64,000 nucleotides of DNA, taken from NCBI GenBank assembly GCA_025351405.1, contig JANXVZ010000030.1, positions 1 through 64,000 of the forward strand, in the 5' to 3' direction. Both the position numbers and the translations under genes were made by a program. Source of the DNA: Sphingomonadales bacterium. GTDB taxonomy: Bacteria > Pseudomonadota > Alphaproteobacteria > Sphingomonadales > Sphingomonadaceae. Positions 28,176-37,398 of the stretch are shown one piece after another (positions within the stretch are counted from its first letter, which is position 1; the number at the start of each line of letters is the position of its first letter). The notes under the pieces are model-generated. The model was not told where the DNA came from, did not search any database, and saw only the letters and a list, made by a program, of their open reading frames with translations.

Positions 28176-29665
28176 TCGGTCAGCACGCGTCGCAGCGGCC
28201 TTGCCAGCGCGAAGAACATCAACCCGCCGGCGCCGACGATCGCGGCGTGGAGCAGCCAGAACGCCGCGGGTGTCATCGCGCCGTACAGCCCGCCGATGCG
28301 GCCACTTGCGGTGCTGCCGACGAAAATGGCGAGCGTCGCGACACCCATCATCATGCCGTTGATGCGCGCCGGAGCGACACGGGCGTAGAAGCCCATGCTG
28401 ATCGGTACGAAATACAGCCAGCCGAGGTTCGACAGCATGTGAAAGCCGACCGCCCACAGCACCGGAACCTTGCCGGTGAACACCGCCGAGGATGCCGCCA
28501 GCCAGACCATTCCGGCCCCGAAGATGAGGCAACCAAGGCCCAGCTTGCCGAAATCGTCGGGTTCGGTGCCGCGCAAGGCCTGGCGACGCCACAGCGCCAC
28601 GAACGGGGGCATCAGCAATACCGGGGCCAACCCGTCGATCGCCTGGAACCATGGCACCGGCAGCGTCCACCCGGCGATGACGAGATCGACATGATCGCGC
28701 ACCCACAGGTTATAGACGTTCCACACCTGCGATTGTGCCACCCAGAATAGCGCGAACAGCGGCACCAGCAGCACGAGGATGACGACGCGGCGACGCTCGC
28801 CGGGGTGGAGCCGGGCGACCGCGGCGCGGCCCTTGCTCGATCGATCGGGGCGCGGCGGATCGGGCGGCAAGTGGCGCGAGCCGGCGAGATAGACCACCAG
28901 CCCGGCCAGCATCCCGATCCCGGCAAAGCCGAAGCCGACATGCCAGCCATAATCCTTGGCGAGCAGCCCGGTGATGATCGGCGCGACAAAGGCGCTGAGG
29001 TTGACGCCGAGGTAATAGATCTGAAAGCCATCGGCCCGGCGGCGGTCTGCCGGGCTGTAGAGCGCGCCGACCTGCGACATGACATTGCCGTGCATCAGGC
29101 CGGCGCCGACAATCAAAAGCAGCAGCGCCAGCAGGAACGACTGGTCGAAGGCCATGGCGAAATGCCCCGCGGTCATCAACAGCGCGCCGAGCGCCACGGT
29201 CAGCCGCAGCCCGAGAACGCGATCCCCGATCCAGCCGCCGATGACCGGCGTGAAATAGGCAAAGCCGACGTAGAGCCCGAAAATCTGCGAGGCCAGCGCT
29301 TCGGGCGACAGATTGCCGGTGACGCCCTCGATGACGCTTCGAAATCCGGTAAAGCCGATGACGTGCTCGACATGGCCGGGCAGCAAAAGTTCCTCGGCCA
29401 TGTAGAGCGTCAGCAGCGCCTGCATGCCGTAGAAGGAAATGCCGTCCCACAATTTGGTGTGGAAGATGACCCCGAGGCCGCGCGGGTGGCCGAAGCGGTC
29501 GCCGGATGGGCTGCTGCCGGACACCGCTTCGATTTCCGCAAGGGCTTCGGCAGGCGCGATGGTGTTGATGGCGTCATTCCCCCGACCTCGGTACCGGCCC
29601 AAGGTTTCATGGACGCGGCGATACTGCAAGCTGGCGGGCAAAGTGACGCAGCCGGCGGCGGCCAC
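28142..29665 (-). CDS. POT/PTR family proton-dependent oligopeptide transporter (MFS)
   Basis: About 507 residues with 12-14 membrane helices. Diagnostic POT text: 'HTKLWDGISFYGMQALLTLYMAEELL' near residue 68 (the E/FxxxFSYYG-like first helix) and 'GLYVGFAYFTPVIGGWIGDRVLGLRLTVALGALLM' near residue 127 (PTR2 signature). These proteins import di- and tripeptides with protons. The start is uncertain: a GTG at 29665 lies just after the stop of the UVR-motif gene, but residues before about 45 are poorly conserved in look. It lies between thrS and infC on the same strand. Confidence 0.88.
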   Translation of the reverse strand: MAAAGCVTLPASLQYRRVHETLGRYRGRGNDAINTIAPAEALAEIEAVSGSSPSGDRFGHPRGLGVIFHTKLWDGISFYGMQALLTLYMAEELLLPGHVEHVIGFTGFRSVIEGVTGNLSPEALASQIFGLYVGFAYFTPVIGGWIGDRVLGLRLTVALGALLMTAGHFAMAFDQSFLLALLLLIVGAGLMHGNVMSQVGALYSPADRRRADGFQIYYLGVNLSAFVAPIITGLLAKDYGWHVGFGFAGIGMLAGLVVYLAGSRHLPPDPPRPDRSSKGRAAVARLHPGERRRVVILVLLVPLFALFWVAQSQVWNVYNLWVRDHVDLVIAGWTLPVPWFQAIDGLAPVLLMPPFVALWRRQALRGTEPDDFGKLGLGCLIFGAGMVWLAASSAVFTGKVPVLWAVGFHMLSNLGWLYFVPISMGFYARVAPARINGMMMGVATLAIFVGSTASGRIGGLYGAMTPAAFWLLHAAIVGAGGLMFFALARPLRRVLTDQLGQRSPASV

Positions 29666-29669
29666 CGGG

Positions 29670-29909
29670 CTAGGGCTTGCGGCCCCGCGTCATCGGATCG
29701 GGCTTTTTGGGGCGTTTCCACCCCGCCGGCGGCACGGGCCGGGGGTGCTGCGTGCCGATGCCCATGGCGCCGGGCACCTGCGCATGAATTTGCGCCGGGT
29801 CGGCATCAAGGGCGCGCAGGGCATCGCGCAGCCGGGCCGCCAGTTCGAACTCCCCGGCGTCGGCGGCGGCGCGCATCTCTGCCGCCAGCCGATCCCGGTC
29901 GGTCGCCAT
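29670..29909 (-). CDS. Small UvrB/UvrC-motif protein
   Basis: 79 residues; 'LAAEMRAAADAGEFELAARLRDALRALD' is a UVR helical hairpin, the protein-protein contact element of UvrB and UvrC, followed by a Pro/Lys/Arg-rich tail. Its ATG overlaps the thrS stop by one base (TGATG), so it is cotranslated with thrS. Such stand-alone UVR proteins are found in alphaproteobacteria; their partner is not known. Confidence 0.8.
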   Translation of the reverse strand: MATDRDRLAAEMRAAADAGEFELAARLRDALRALDADPAQIHAQVPGAMGIGTQHPRPVPPAGWKRPKKPDPMTRGRKP

Positions 29910-31939
29910 CAGGCCAGGTCGGGGGGTGTCGCCCGGGACACCAGGTCTGGCGGTGTCGCCTCCGCGACCAGCAACGCGACGGCTTCCGCCATCGGCAGCA
30001 CCCTTTGTTCGCCGCCGGCGAGCGAACGCAGCGCCACGGTGCCCTCCTCCGCCTCGCGCCGGCCGACGACGAGCATGTACGATGCCTTCGACAGGCTGTG
30101 CTCGCGGACCTTGAGGTTGATCTTCTCGTTCCGAAGATCGGCTTCGGCGCGGATGCCGGCCTTTTGCAGCGCTGCCAGCACGACGCCGGCATAGTCGTCG
30201 GCATCGGAGACGATGGTGGCGACAACGGCCTGCACCGGCGCCAGCCAGACCGGGAAGCGGCCGGCGTAATGCTCGATGAGGATGCCGATGAAGCGTTCAT
30301 AGCTGCCGAGGATGGCGCGATGCAGCATGATCGGGCGATGGCGGGCGCCATCCTCGGCTATATAGCTGGCGTCGAGCCGTTCGGGCAGCACCGTGTCGGT
30401 CTGGATGGTGCCGACCTGCCAGGTCCGGCCGATGGCGTCCGTCAGGTGAAATTCGAGCTTGGGTGCATAAAAGGCGCCTTCGCCGGGCAGTTCTTCCCAG
30501 CCCCAGTCCGGCGTATCGCGGCCGGTGGCGGCGACGGCGTCGCGCATCGATTGTTCGGACCAGTCCCACATCGCGTCGGTACCGAAGCGCTGGTCCGGGC
30601 GCAGCGCCAGCTTGATGGAATAGTGCGAAAAGCCGAGATCCTTGTAGACCGCATCGAGCAGGTCGCAGAACCGGGCGATCTCGCCGACCAGCTGGTCCTC
30701 GCGGCAAAAGATATGCGCGTCGTCCTGGGTGAACTGGCGAACCCGCATCAGGCCGTGCAGCGCGCCGTGCGGCTCGTTGCGGTGGCAACAGCCCATTTCC
30801 GCCAGCCGCAGCGGCAGGTCACGATAGCTCTTGATGCCCTGGCGGAAGATCAGCACATGCGCCGGGCAGTTCATCGGCTTCAGCGCCATCCATTCGGCCT
30901 TGTCGGAAATGACCGGGCCGTCGTCGGAGATGTTGGGCACCTCGTCGGGGATGACGAACATGTTCTCGCGATACTTGCCCCAATGGCCGGATTGTTCCCA
31001 CTGCCGGGCATCCATGATCTGCGGGGTCTTGACCTCCAGATAGCCGGCGGCATCGAGGCGGCGGCGCATATAGGCCTCGAGAGCGCGGTAGATGACAAAG
31101 CCGCGCGGATGCCAGAACACGCTGCCATGGGCTTCGGATTGCAGGTGGAACAGGTCCATCTCCGCGCCGATCTTGCGGTGGTCGCGCTTGGCGGCCTCCT
31201 CCAGCCGCACAAGATGCGCGTCGAGCTGCTTCTTGTTGAGCCAGCCGGTGCCATAGATGCGGCTGAGCATGGCGTTGGCCTGGTCGCCGCGCCAATAGGC
31301 CCCCGAAACCCGCGTCAGCTTGAACGCCGCCGGGTCGAGCCTGCCCGTCGAAGGCAGATGCGGGCCGCGGCACAAATCCAGCCAGTTTCCGGCTTTATAG
31401 ACCGTCAGCGCCTCGCCTTCGGGAAGCTCGGCGGCCCATTCGGCCTTGAAGCTTTCGCCATGCGCCTTGAAGTATTCGATCAACGCGTCGCGCGACCATT
31501 CCTCCCGCACCAGCGGCGCGTTGCGGGCGATGATGGCACGCATCTCCGCTTCGATGGCGGGCAGGTCGTCGTCGGTGAAGGGGCGGCCATCTGGAGCCGG
31601 GGCGGGCGCGAAGTCGTAGTAGAAACCGTCGTCGGTCGATGGCCCGAAGGTGATCTGCGTGCCGGGGAACAGGTTCTGCACCGCCTCCGCCAGCACATGC
31701 GCGAAATCATGCCGGGCAAGATCGAGCGCCACCGCCTCGTCCTTTGCCGTCACCAGCGCCAGCGTCGCATCGGCGAGGATCGGCCGCGACAGGTCGACAA
31801 GCGCGCCATCGACCCGCGCCGCCAGCGCCGCCTTCAACAGTCCGGGGCCGATGCTCGCCGCCACATCCGCGCCGGTGGTGCCGCGCGCAACGCTGCGCAC
31901 GGAGCCATCGGGAAGCGTCAGGTGGATGATGTCGGACAT
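29909..31939 (-). CDS. thrS: Threonyl-tRNA synthetase
   Basis: 676 residues with the standard order: TGS domain (1-60), editing domain with '[24 protein letters not shown]' carrying HxxxH near residue 78, class II catalytic core with '[28 protein letters not shown]' and '[18 protein letters not shown]' supplying the zinc Cys and His ligands, and a C-terminal anticodon domain ('[13 protein letters not shown]'). It charges tRNA-Thr. thrS usually precedes infC directly; here the UVR protein, a POT transporter and an oppositely oriented cupin intervene. Confidence 0.97.
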   Translation of the reverse strand: MSDIIHLTLPDGSVRSVARGTTGADVAASIGPGLLKAALAARVDGALVDLSRPILADATLALVTAKDEAVALDLARHDFAHVLAEAVQNLFPGTQITFGPSTDDGFYYDFAPAPAPDGRPFTDDDLPAIEAEMRAIIARNAPLVREEWSRDALIEYFKAHGESFKAEWAAELPEGEALTVYKAGNWLDLCRGPHLPSTGRLDPAAFKLTRVSGAYWRGDQANAMLSRIYGTGWLNKKQLDAHLVRLEEAAKRDHRKIGAEMDLFHLQSEAHGSVFWHPRGFVIYRALEAYMRRRLDAAGYLEVKTPQIMDARQWEQSGHWGKYRENMFVIPDEVPNISDDGPVISDKAEWMALKPMNCPAHVLIFRQGIKSYRDLPLRLAEMGCCHRNEPHGALHGLMRVRQFTQDDAHIFCREDQLVGEIARFCDLLDAVYKDLGFSHYSIKLALRPDQRFGTDAMWDWSEQSMRDAVAATGRDTPDWGWEELPGEGAFYAPKLEFHLTDAIGRTWQVGTIQTDTVLPERLDASYIAEDGARHRPIMLHRAILGSYERFIGILIEHYAGRFPVWLAPVQAVVATIVSDADDYAGVVLAALQKAGIRAEADLRNEKINLKVREHSLSKASYMLVVGRREAEEGTVALRSLAGGEQRVLPMAEAVALLVAEATPPDLVSRATPPDLA

Positions 31940-32037
31940 GGAAAAATCGGGCCTGCAAAGCGCCGGAGCTGGCGCGGCGCTACCTGCGGCAACCCGACGT
32001 GATAAGTCAATAATCCCGGGTGGCCACCAGCCGACCC

Positions 32038-32814
32038 TCAGCGCACCACCGCCCGTGTATAAAGGTGCCAGGTGGCATAGCCCAGCACCGGCAGCGCCAC
32101 CATCAGACCGACGAACAGCGGCAACGCACCCAGGAGCAGGACCAGCGCCACGCGGACACCCCAGCCGATGACGGTGCCGGGGTTTTCGCGGAAGATCTTC
32201 ACCGACGTCGCGACGGCATCGATCGGATCGTTCGACTGGTCCACCACCATCGGGAAACTGAAGGCGCTGACCGCCAGGGTGATCGTTGCAAACACCGCAC
32301 CGACGAGATTGCCGACGACAATCATCATCAGGCCTTGCCGCGTGCCGAACAGGTCGGCGAGAAACGCATCGGGCGTCGGCGGTGCCAGCGTGCCCAGCGT
32401 GGCGTTATAGATCGCATAAGCCGCGCCCATCCACAGCACGAACAACAGCACCAGCATCCCGGTCAGTGCCGCGATCGGCAGGCGTGAACGGCCCTTGAGC
32501 GGGTCGAGGAAATGCCACCAGCTTGCATCGATGCCGGCTTCGCGGCGGCGGGCAAGCTCGTAAAACCCGGCGGCTGCAATGGGCCCCACCAGCGCAAACC
32601 CGGCCGCCAGCGGGAAGATCAGCGGGAACAGCCGCGCATTGAAGGCGAACACCGATGCCAGCACGCCGACCAGCGGGTAGATGAACGGCAACAGGATGAG
32701 ATCGCCGCGTTTGGCCTTGAAATCGGCCCAGCCTTGCGCCAGCGCCCAGCGAAGATCGTCGCTGCCGATGGGGCGGACACTGGCGACTCGAACCGGCGGC
32801 ATCGTTGCGTCCAT
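32038..32814 (-). CDS. DUF2189 integral membrane protein
   Basis: 258 residues with about six membrane helices. '[36 protein letters not shown]' and '[31 protein letters not shown]' are typical DUF2189 text. CAGGAG sits 7 nt before the ATG. Function unknown. It is divergent from the alpha/beta-hydrolase gene over 112 bp and stands apart from thrS. Confidence 0.85.
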   Translation of the reverse strand: MDATMPPVRVASVRPIGSDDLRWALAQGWADFKAKRGDLILLPFIYPLVGVLASVFAFNARLFPLIFPLAAGFALVGPIAAAGFYELARRREAGIDASWWHFLDPLKGRSRLPIAALTGMLVLLFVLWMGAAYAIYNATLGTLAPPTPDAFLADLFGTRQGLMMIVVGNLVGAVFATITLAVSAFSFPMVVDQSNDPIDAVATSVKIFRENPGTVIGWGVRVALVLLLGALPLFVGLMVALPVLGYATWHLYTRAVVR

Positions 32815-32926
32815 GGGAACACTCCTGCGCTTCGCTGGTGGCGATGGTAACGGCTATTTCCCGAAACGCAAAAATTGGCGCGGCCCGAACGTGGCGCAGC
32901 AGGATGGCCTGGGCTATCGCGTCGCG

Positions 32927-33691
32927 ATGACCGCCCTCCAGCACCTTTGCGTCGATGGCAACGACATCGCCTATCGCCACCAACCCGGAATTGCGCCCGG
33001 AACCTCTCCGCTCGTGGTGTTCCTGCCCGGCTATATGTCGGACATGGCCGGGTCCAAGGCGCAGGCGCTGGCGGCATGGGCCACCGATGACCACCGGGCC
33101 TGCCTGCGGCTCGACTATAGCGGCTGCGGCGCCAGCGGCGGCGATTTCCTTGCGGGCAGCATCGGGCGCTGGACCGCCGATGCGCTGGCGGTCATCGACC
33201 ATGTGGCGCCGGGGGGCCGCGTCATCGTCGTCGGCTCGTCGATGGGCGGCTGGGTGGCGCTGCGGCTGGGGCTGGCGCTGGGTGACCGCCTGGCAGGGCT
33301 GGTCGGGGTGGCGGCAGCGCCGGATTTCACCGATTGGGGGCTGGGCGTTACCGATGCCGACCGGGCGGCGCTGGCAACCCGGGGCTGGTTCACCCGGCCG
33401 AGCGATTATGACGCGCAAGGCTATCGCTATTCGCGGGCCTTCATCGACGATGCCCCGGCACAGCGGATGATGTATGGCGCCATCGCCATCACCGCGCCGG
33501 TGCGGTTGCTCCACGGCCAGCGCGACGAGGTCGTGCCGTGGCGGCTCAGTCTCGATCTCGCCGATCGCCTGCGTTCGGCGGACGTTCAGGTGACGCTGGT
33601 CAAGGATGGTGACCACCGGCTGTCGCGCCCCGCCGACCTGGCGATGCTGGTGGCGACCGTGGCCGGGCTGGCGAATGAGGCAGACGCATGA
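32927..33691 (+). CDS. Alpha/beta hydrolase
   Basis: 254 residues from the ATG at 32927. Fold landmarks: 'PLVVFLPGYMSDMAGSKAQAL' oxyanion region, 'LRLDYSGCGASGGDF', nucleophile 'VIVVGSSMGGWVALRLG' (GxSxG), acid 'HGQRDEVVPWRLS' and catalytic His in 'VKDGDHRLSRP'. The arrangement resembles bacterial dienelactone-hydrolase/acyl-thioesterase relatives. An open extension upstream to 32681 runs into the divergent DUF2189 gene and is rejected. The stop overlaps the start of the TPR gene (ATGA). Confidence 0.88.
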   Translation: MTALQHLCVDGNDIAYRHQPGIAPGTSPLVVFLPGYMSDMAGSKAQALAAWATDDHRACLRLDYSGCGASGGDFLAGSIGRWTADALAVIDHVAPGGRVIVVGSSMGGWVALRLGLALGDRLAGLVGVAAAPDFTDWGLGVTDADRAALATRGWFTRPSDYDAQGYRYSRAFIDDAPAQRMMYGAIAITAPVRLLHGQRDEVVPWRLSLDLADRLRSADVQVTLVKDGDHRLSRPADLAMLVATVAGLANEADA

Positions 33692-34446
33692 ACCGACGCT
33701 ATGACGCGCTCTTGCTGATTGTCGGACTGCTGCTGCTTGCGGCCCCGGCACTCTCGGCACCGCTGGCCAGCGAGCGCAGCCGCTATGACCGTTGCCTGGC
33801 ACTGGTGCACACCAGCCCCACCGAAGCCATCGCCGCCGCCAATGCCATGCGAATCGATGGCGGCGGTGTCGCGGCGCGGCACTGCCTCGCGCTGGCCCAG
33901 ATGGCGCAGCTCGATTATCCGGCGGCGCTGAAAAGCTTTGAAGCCGCGGCGCAGGCCGCCGAAGCCGAACATGACGGACAGGCGGCGGCGCTATGGAGCC
34001 AGGGCGGCAACGCCGCGATCATCGCCGGCAGGAACGATCTTGCCGTCCAGTATCTGACCACCGGCATCGCGGCATCGGGCGGCGGTATCGCCGAAGCCGA
34101 AATGCGCGTCGACCGCGCCCGCGCGCTCGTCGAGCTGAAACAGGATGCCGAAGCCGCCGCCGATCTCGACAAGGCGACAAAGCTGGCCCCCGACGTTGCC
34201 GATGGCTGGCTGCTGAAGGCGACGCTGGCGCGGCGGATGAAGGATTATCGCACCGCCGAGGCGGCTCTGCTCGAAGCCGCAAAACGCGATGCCGACAGCC
34301 CCGATATCCAGCTCGAAGCCGGCAACCTTGCAGCGGCGCAGGGCAATGCCCAACTGGCGCACGATGCCTGGACGGCGGTGGTGACCGCGGCGCCGGGGTC
34401 CGACGCCGGCAAGGCCGCCGCCGCGGCGCTGGCAGCCAACAAATAG
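33688..34446 (+). CDS. Exported tetratricopeptide-repeat protein
   Basis: 252 residues: signal peptide 'YDALLLIVGLLLLAAPALSA', then helical TPR-type repeats such as 'AALWSQGGNAAIIAGRNDLAVQYLTTGIAA', 'RARALVELKQDAEAAADLDKATKLAPDVADGWLLKATLARRMKDYRTAEAALLEAA' and 'GNLAAAQGNAQLAHDAWTAVV'. TPRs mediate protein contacts, here presumably in the periplasm. It is cotranslated with the upstream hydrolase. No specific role can be given. Confidence 0.82.
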   Translation: MNRRYDALLLIVGLLLLAAPALSAPLASERSRYDRCLALVHTSPTEAIAAANAMRIDGGGVAARHCLALAQMAQLDYPAALKSFEAAAQAAEAEHDGQAAALWSQGGNAAIIAGRNDLAVQYLTTGIAASGGGIAEAEMRVDRARALVELKQDAEAAADLDKATKLAPDVADGWLLKATLARRMKDYRTAEAALLEAAKRDADSPDIQLEAGNLAAAQGNAQLAHDAWTAVVTAAPGSDAGKAAAAALAANK

Positions 34447-34777
34447 CACGGCGGGATCGATCGCCTGATCGATCGCCTGTCCTACGCGCCGCCGGGACGC
34501 TATCATCGGGCCATGTCGATTGTCCCCGCCTGCCCCGCGAAGCGCCGTGCCGCCACAGGCCAGCGAAAGTCTGGAAGGTCAGGAATAGGCCGCCTGGGGC
34601 TGACCTTCCAAAAAAACTTCGAACGAAATCAACGGAGCGACAAATTCCGTTCGGCAGGATTTCCGCCGGCGTGACCTTCGACCCATCGCATATCGTCGCG
34701 TCAGCCGGATCGCCGGTTTCAACCGCCCCGTCAAAGCCCTACATGGCGTTCACACACACGCGCCGGAGCACAGCCCG
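34447..34777. other. 331-bp non-coding stretch upstream of gloA with direct repeat and two stem-loops
   Basis: No gene is evident. It holds a perfect 12-bp direct repeat (gatcgatcgcct at 34455 and 34467), a stem-loop with a perfect 10-bp stem (ggaaggtcag 34573-34582 with ctgaccttcc 34600-34609) immediately followed by seven A, and a second hairpin (gaacgaaat 34621-34629 with attccgttc 34644-34652, one mismatch). The part around 34600-34650 is visibly AT-richer than its surroundings. The stem is not followed by T, so it is not an intrinsic terminator on the plus strand. It may be the gloA promoter and 5' leader, or a small RNA. Confidence 0.5.
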
Positions 34778-35194
34778 ATGAAATATCTCCACACCATGAT
34801 CCGCGTTTCGGACGTCGAGGCGACGTTGAAGTTCTTTGGTCTGCTCGGCCTGACCGAGCTCAAGCGTTTCGACAATGAAGCGGGGCGTTTCACGCTGATT
34901 TTTCTCGCCGCCCCCGGCGACGAGACTGCCCAGGTCGAGCTGACGCATAACTGGGATGAAGCCGGCTATACCGGCGGTCGCAATTTCGGCCATCTCGCCT
35001 ATGCGGTCGATGACATATACGCCACCTGCGCGCGGCTGCAGGAAGGCGGCGTCATCATCAACCGGCCGCCGCGTGATGGCCATATGGCGTTCGTGCGCTC
35101 GCCCGACGGCATATCGATCGAGCTGTTGCAGGCGGGCGGGCGGCTGGCGCCGGCGGAACCCTGGGCTTCGATGCCCAATACCGGCGCCTGGTAA
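34778..35194 (+). CDS. gloA: Lactoylglutathione lyase (glyoxalase I)
   Basis: 138 residues of the VOC fold. The four metal ligands expected for bacterial glyoxalase I are visible: His5, Glu54 ('VELTHNW'), His72 ('FGHLAYAV') and Glu115 ('GISIELLQ'). It isomerises the methylglyoxal-glutathione hemithioacetal to S-lactoylglutathione in the cytoplasm. Its TAA overlaps the gloB ATG by one base, giving both halves of the glyoxalase pathway in one operon, with glutathione synthase encoded 1.2 kb away. Confidence 0.94.
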   Translation: MKYLHTMIRVSDVEATLKFFGLLGLTELKRFDNEAGRFTLIFLAAPGDETAQVELTHNWDEAGYTGGRNFGHLAYAVDDIYATCARLQEGGVIINRPPRDGHMAFVRSPDGISIELLQAGGRLAPAEPWASMPNTGAW

Positions 35195-35922
35195 TGCTCG
35201 ACGTCGTCCAGATCGCTGTCCTCAACGACAATTACGTCTATCTCGCCCATGACGCGGCGAGCGGCGAAACCGCGGTCATCGACCCGGCGGTGTCGGAACC
35301 GGTGCTGGCCGAGGCCGCGCGGCGCGGCTGGACGATTACCCAGATATTGAACACCCACTGGCATCCCGACCATGTCGGCGGCAACGCCGCGATCGTTGCC
35401 GCGACGGGCGCAAGGGTGACCGGGCCAAAGGGAGAGGCCGAGCGCATCCCCGAAATTTCGAGGTCCGTCGGCGATGGCGACACCGTGACAGTCGGTGCTT
35501 CGACGGCGCGGGTCTTCGATGTCGGCGGGCACACGTTGGGCCATATCGCCTATGCCTTCGATGCCGACGACGTGCTCTTTCCCGGTGACACGCTGTTTGC
35601 GCTGGGGTGCGGCCGGCTGTTCGAAGGCACGCCCGAACAGATGAGCGCCAGCCTTGCCACGCTGATGGCGCTGCCCGATTCGACGCGGGTCTATTGCGCC
35701 CATGAATATACGCAATCGAATGCGCGTTTCGCCGTGACGGTGGAGCCAAGCAACGCCGCGCTGTCGGCGCGTGTCGTCGATATCGATGCGCGGCGGGCGA
35801 AGGGCCTGCCGACCGTGCCATCGACCATCGGCGAGGAGCGCGCCACCAACCCGTTCGTACGGGCCGGCAGCGTGGCGGAATTTGCCCGCCGCCGCGCCGC
35901 CAAGGACAATTTCCGGGGATGA
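35194..35922 (+). CDS. gloB: Hydroxyacylglutathione hydrolase (glyoxalase II)
   Basis: 242 residues of the metallo-beta-lactamase fold with the binuclear metal motif THWHPDH (His55, His57, Asp59, His60), further ligands in 'GGHTLGHIAY' and 'FPGDTLFALGCGRLFEGT', and the glutathione-binding C-terminus ('YCAHEYTQSNARFA'). It hydrolyses S-lactoylglutathione to D-lactate and glutathione. It is translationally coupled to gloA. Confidence 0.95.
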   Translation: MLDVVQIAVLNDNYVYLAHDAASGETAVIDPAVSEPVLAEAARRGWTITQILNTHWHPDHVGGNAAIVAATGARVTGPKGEAERIPEISRSVGDGDTVTVGASTARVFDVGGHTLGHIAYAFDADDVLFPGDTLFALGCGRLFEGTPEQMSASLATLMALPDSTRVYCAHEYTQSNARFAVTVEPSNAALSARVVDIDARRAKGLPTVPSTIGEERATNPFVRAGSVAEFARRRAAKDNFRG

Positions 35923-35973
35923 TACGCGGCGCCGCGGCTGCCAGGGTCCGGTGCGGGCGAATTGGAGGCGAAC

Positions 35974-36369
35974 ATGGTTGAACGTTCCGCGCTGCTCATT
36001 CTTGCCATGCTGTTGGCCGGCCCCGCCCTGGCCGAAACGCCGCCGCCTGCCGGCCCCGAAACGCGCCAATGCCTGACCATGCGCGATATCCGCAGCAGCC
36101 GGATGACCGCCGACCACGAATATCAGGTGCGAAGCTGGAACGGCTGGTGGCGCAACACCGCGTCATGCCCGATTTTCCAGCCCGATCGCGCCATCACGAC
36201 GCGCACCGCGTCGGACCAGCTTTGCCGCAACGACACGGTCATCGTCACATTGCCGTCGATCGGCGCGGAGTATGGCGGCTGCGTCCTCGGCGCATGGCAG
36301 CGGATGGAAGCACCAGGGCGGCCGGGCCCGAAAGCCGGCGGCAAGACGCCGGTGCCGCAAGGCCGGTAG
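35974..36369 (+). CDS. Small exported protein of unknown function
   Basis: 131 residues from the ATG at 35974, which follows GGAGG at good spacing; the longer TTG start at 35962 would overlap that site. A signal peptide (MVERSALLILAMLLAGPALA) is followed by a mature part with four cysteines (QCLTM, SCPIF, LCRND, GCVLG) that could form two disulfides, and Trp-rich 'RSWNGWWRN'. I do not recognise a family. Its stop lies in the first unit of a 14-bp tandem repeat. Confidence 0.65.
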   Translation: MVERSALLILAMLLAGPALAETPPPAGPETRQCLTMRDIRSSRMTADHEYQVRSWNGWWRNTASCPIFQPDRAITTRTASDQLCRNDTVIVTLPSIGAEYGGCVLGAWQRMEAPGRPGPKAGGKTPVPQGR

Positions 36370-36430
36370 ATTAGGGCCGGTAGATTAGGGCCGGTAGCTT
36401 GGGGCCGGTAGCTTAGCGGCGGTAGCCTAG
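36361..36430. repeat. Five tandem 14-bp units spanning the stops of two convergent genes
   Basis: Units start at 36361, 36375, 36389, 36403 and 36417. The first two are identical (ggccggtagattag); the others vary to ggccggtagcttgg, ggccggtagcttag and cggcggtagcctag. Each carries one or two TAG trinucleotides on the plus strand, and CTA/TTA (stops on the minus strand) recur too. With a 14-bp period these rotate through all three frames. The exported-protein stop is in unit 1 and the gshB stop in unit 5. Confidence 0.9.
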
Positions 36431-37389
36431 GCGGTACGGCGCGAAGTGGCCCGCGCCTCGATGGCATCCCAGATCAGCGCCGGGGTGTTGGTGCCGTTGA
36501 AGCGATCGATGGCAACGATCCCGGTCGGCGAGGTGACGTTGATTTCGGTCAGGTAGCCGGCGATGACGTCGATGCCGACGAACACCAGCCCCCGGGCCTT
36601 CAGCTCCGGGCCGATACGGGCGCAGATTTCGGCTTCACGCGGTGTCAGGTCGGTGGCTTGCGCCTGCCCACCGGCCGCGAGGTTGGACCGGATTTCGCCC
36701 GATTTCGGCAGGCGGTTGATGGCACCGGTGGGGATCCCGTCGACCAGCACGATCCGCTTGTCGCCCTCCGACACCTGCGGCAGGAACGCCTGCACCATGA
36801 AGGGCTCACGCCACACGGCGCTGAACAATTCGGTCAGCGCCGGCAAATTGCCATCGTCCTTGCCGACAAGGAACACCGCGGTGCCGGCATTGCCGTACAG
36901 CGGCTTGACGACGACGGCACCGTGGCGGCTGCGGAAATCCATCGCTTCGGCCAGCGATCGGGTCACCAGCGTCGGCGGCATCAAGTCCGGGAAACGCAGC
37001 ACGAACAGCTTCTCCGGGGCGTTGCGCACCTCGGCGGGGTCGTTGACCACCAGGGTTTCGGCGCTGGCCATCTCGAGCAGGTGGGTGGCGGTGATATAGC
37101 CCATGTCGAAGGGCGGATCCTGCCGCATCAGCACGACATCGGTGTCATGGCCGAGATCGAGGGTCAGCGGGTCGCCGCCCCAGGCAAAATGTGCGCCATG
37201 TTCGGGCTGGACGCGCAGCGGCCGGGCGCGGGCGCGGACCCTGCCTGACTCCGCCGAAAGGTCGTGCACCAGGTAATGATGCAGCGAATGTCCGCGCTTC
37301 TGGGCTTCGAGCATCAGGGCAAAGGTCGAATCGCCGCCGATGTTGACGGCTTCGATCGGGTCCATCTGGACCGCGACACGCAGGGTCAT
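36427..37389 (-). CDS. gshB: Glutathione synthase
   Basis: 320 residues with the N-terminal GSH synthase domain ('VAVQMDPIEAVNIGGDSTFALMLEAQKRGH') and an ATP-grasp domain ('VVNDPAEVRNAPEKLFVLRFPDLMPPTLVT', 'VVVKPLYGNAGTAVF', 'EINVTSPTGIVAIDRF'). It joins gamma-glutamylcysteine and glycine. The flexible glycine loop reads GNAGTA instead of the usual G-N/M-GGAG; probably tolerated but worth noting. It follows the SirB1-like gene by 9 bp and is near gloAB. Confidence 0.94.
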   Translation of the reverse strand: MTLRVAVQMDPIEAVNIGGDSTFALMLEAQKRGHSLHHYLVHDLSAESGRVRARARPLRVQPEHGAHFAWGGDPLTLDLGHDTDVVLMRQDPPFDMGYITATHLLEMASAETLVVNDPAEVRNAPEKLFVLRFPDLMPPTLVTRSLAEAMDFRSRHGAVVVKPLYGNAGTAVFLVGKDDGNLPALTELFSAVWREPFMVQAFLPQVSEGDKRIVLVDGIPTGAINRLPKSGEIRSNLAAGGQAQATDLTPREAEICARIGPELKARGLVFVGIDVIAGYLTEINVTSPTGIVAIDRFNGTNTPALIWDAIEARATSRRTA

Positions 37390-37398
37390 GGTGATCTT

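Noticed and set aside
28805-32002. 1065-codon open frame on the plus strand
   Set aside because: It is antisense to thrS, the UVR gene and the POT transporter, which are clearly real. Composition is rich in Arg, Gln, Asp and His with no domain signature; high GC keeps antisense frames open.
34573-34616. Intrinsic terminator
   Set aside because: The stem is followed by A7, not T, on the plus strand; on the minus strand the A-tract lies before the stem. It does not fit either orientation.
36361-36430. Possible CRISPR array
   Set aside because: The 14-bp units are adjacent without spacers, so it is a simple tandem repeat.
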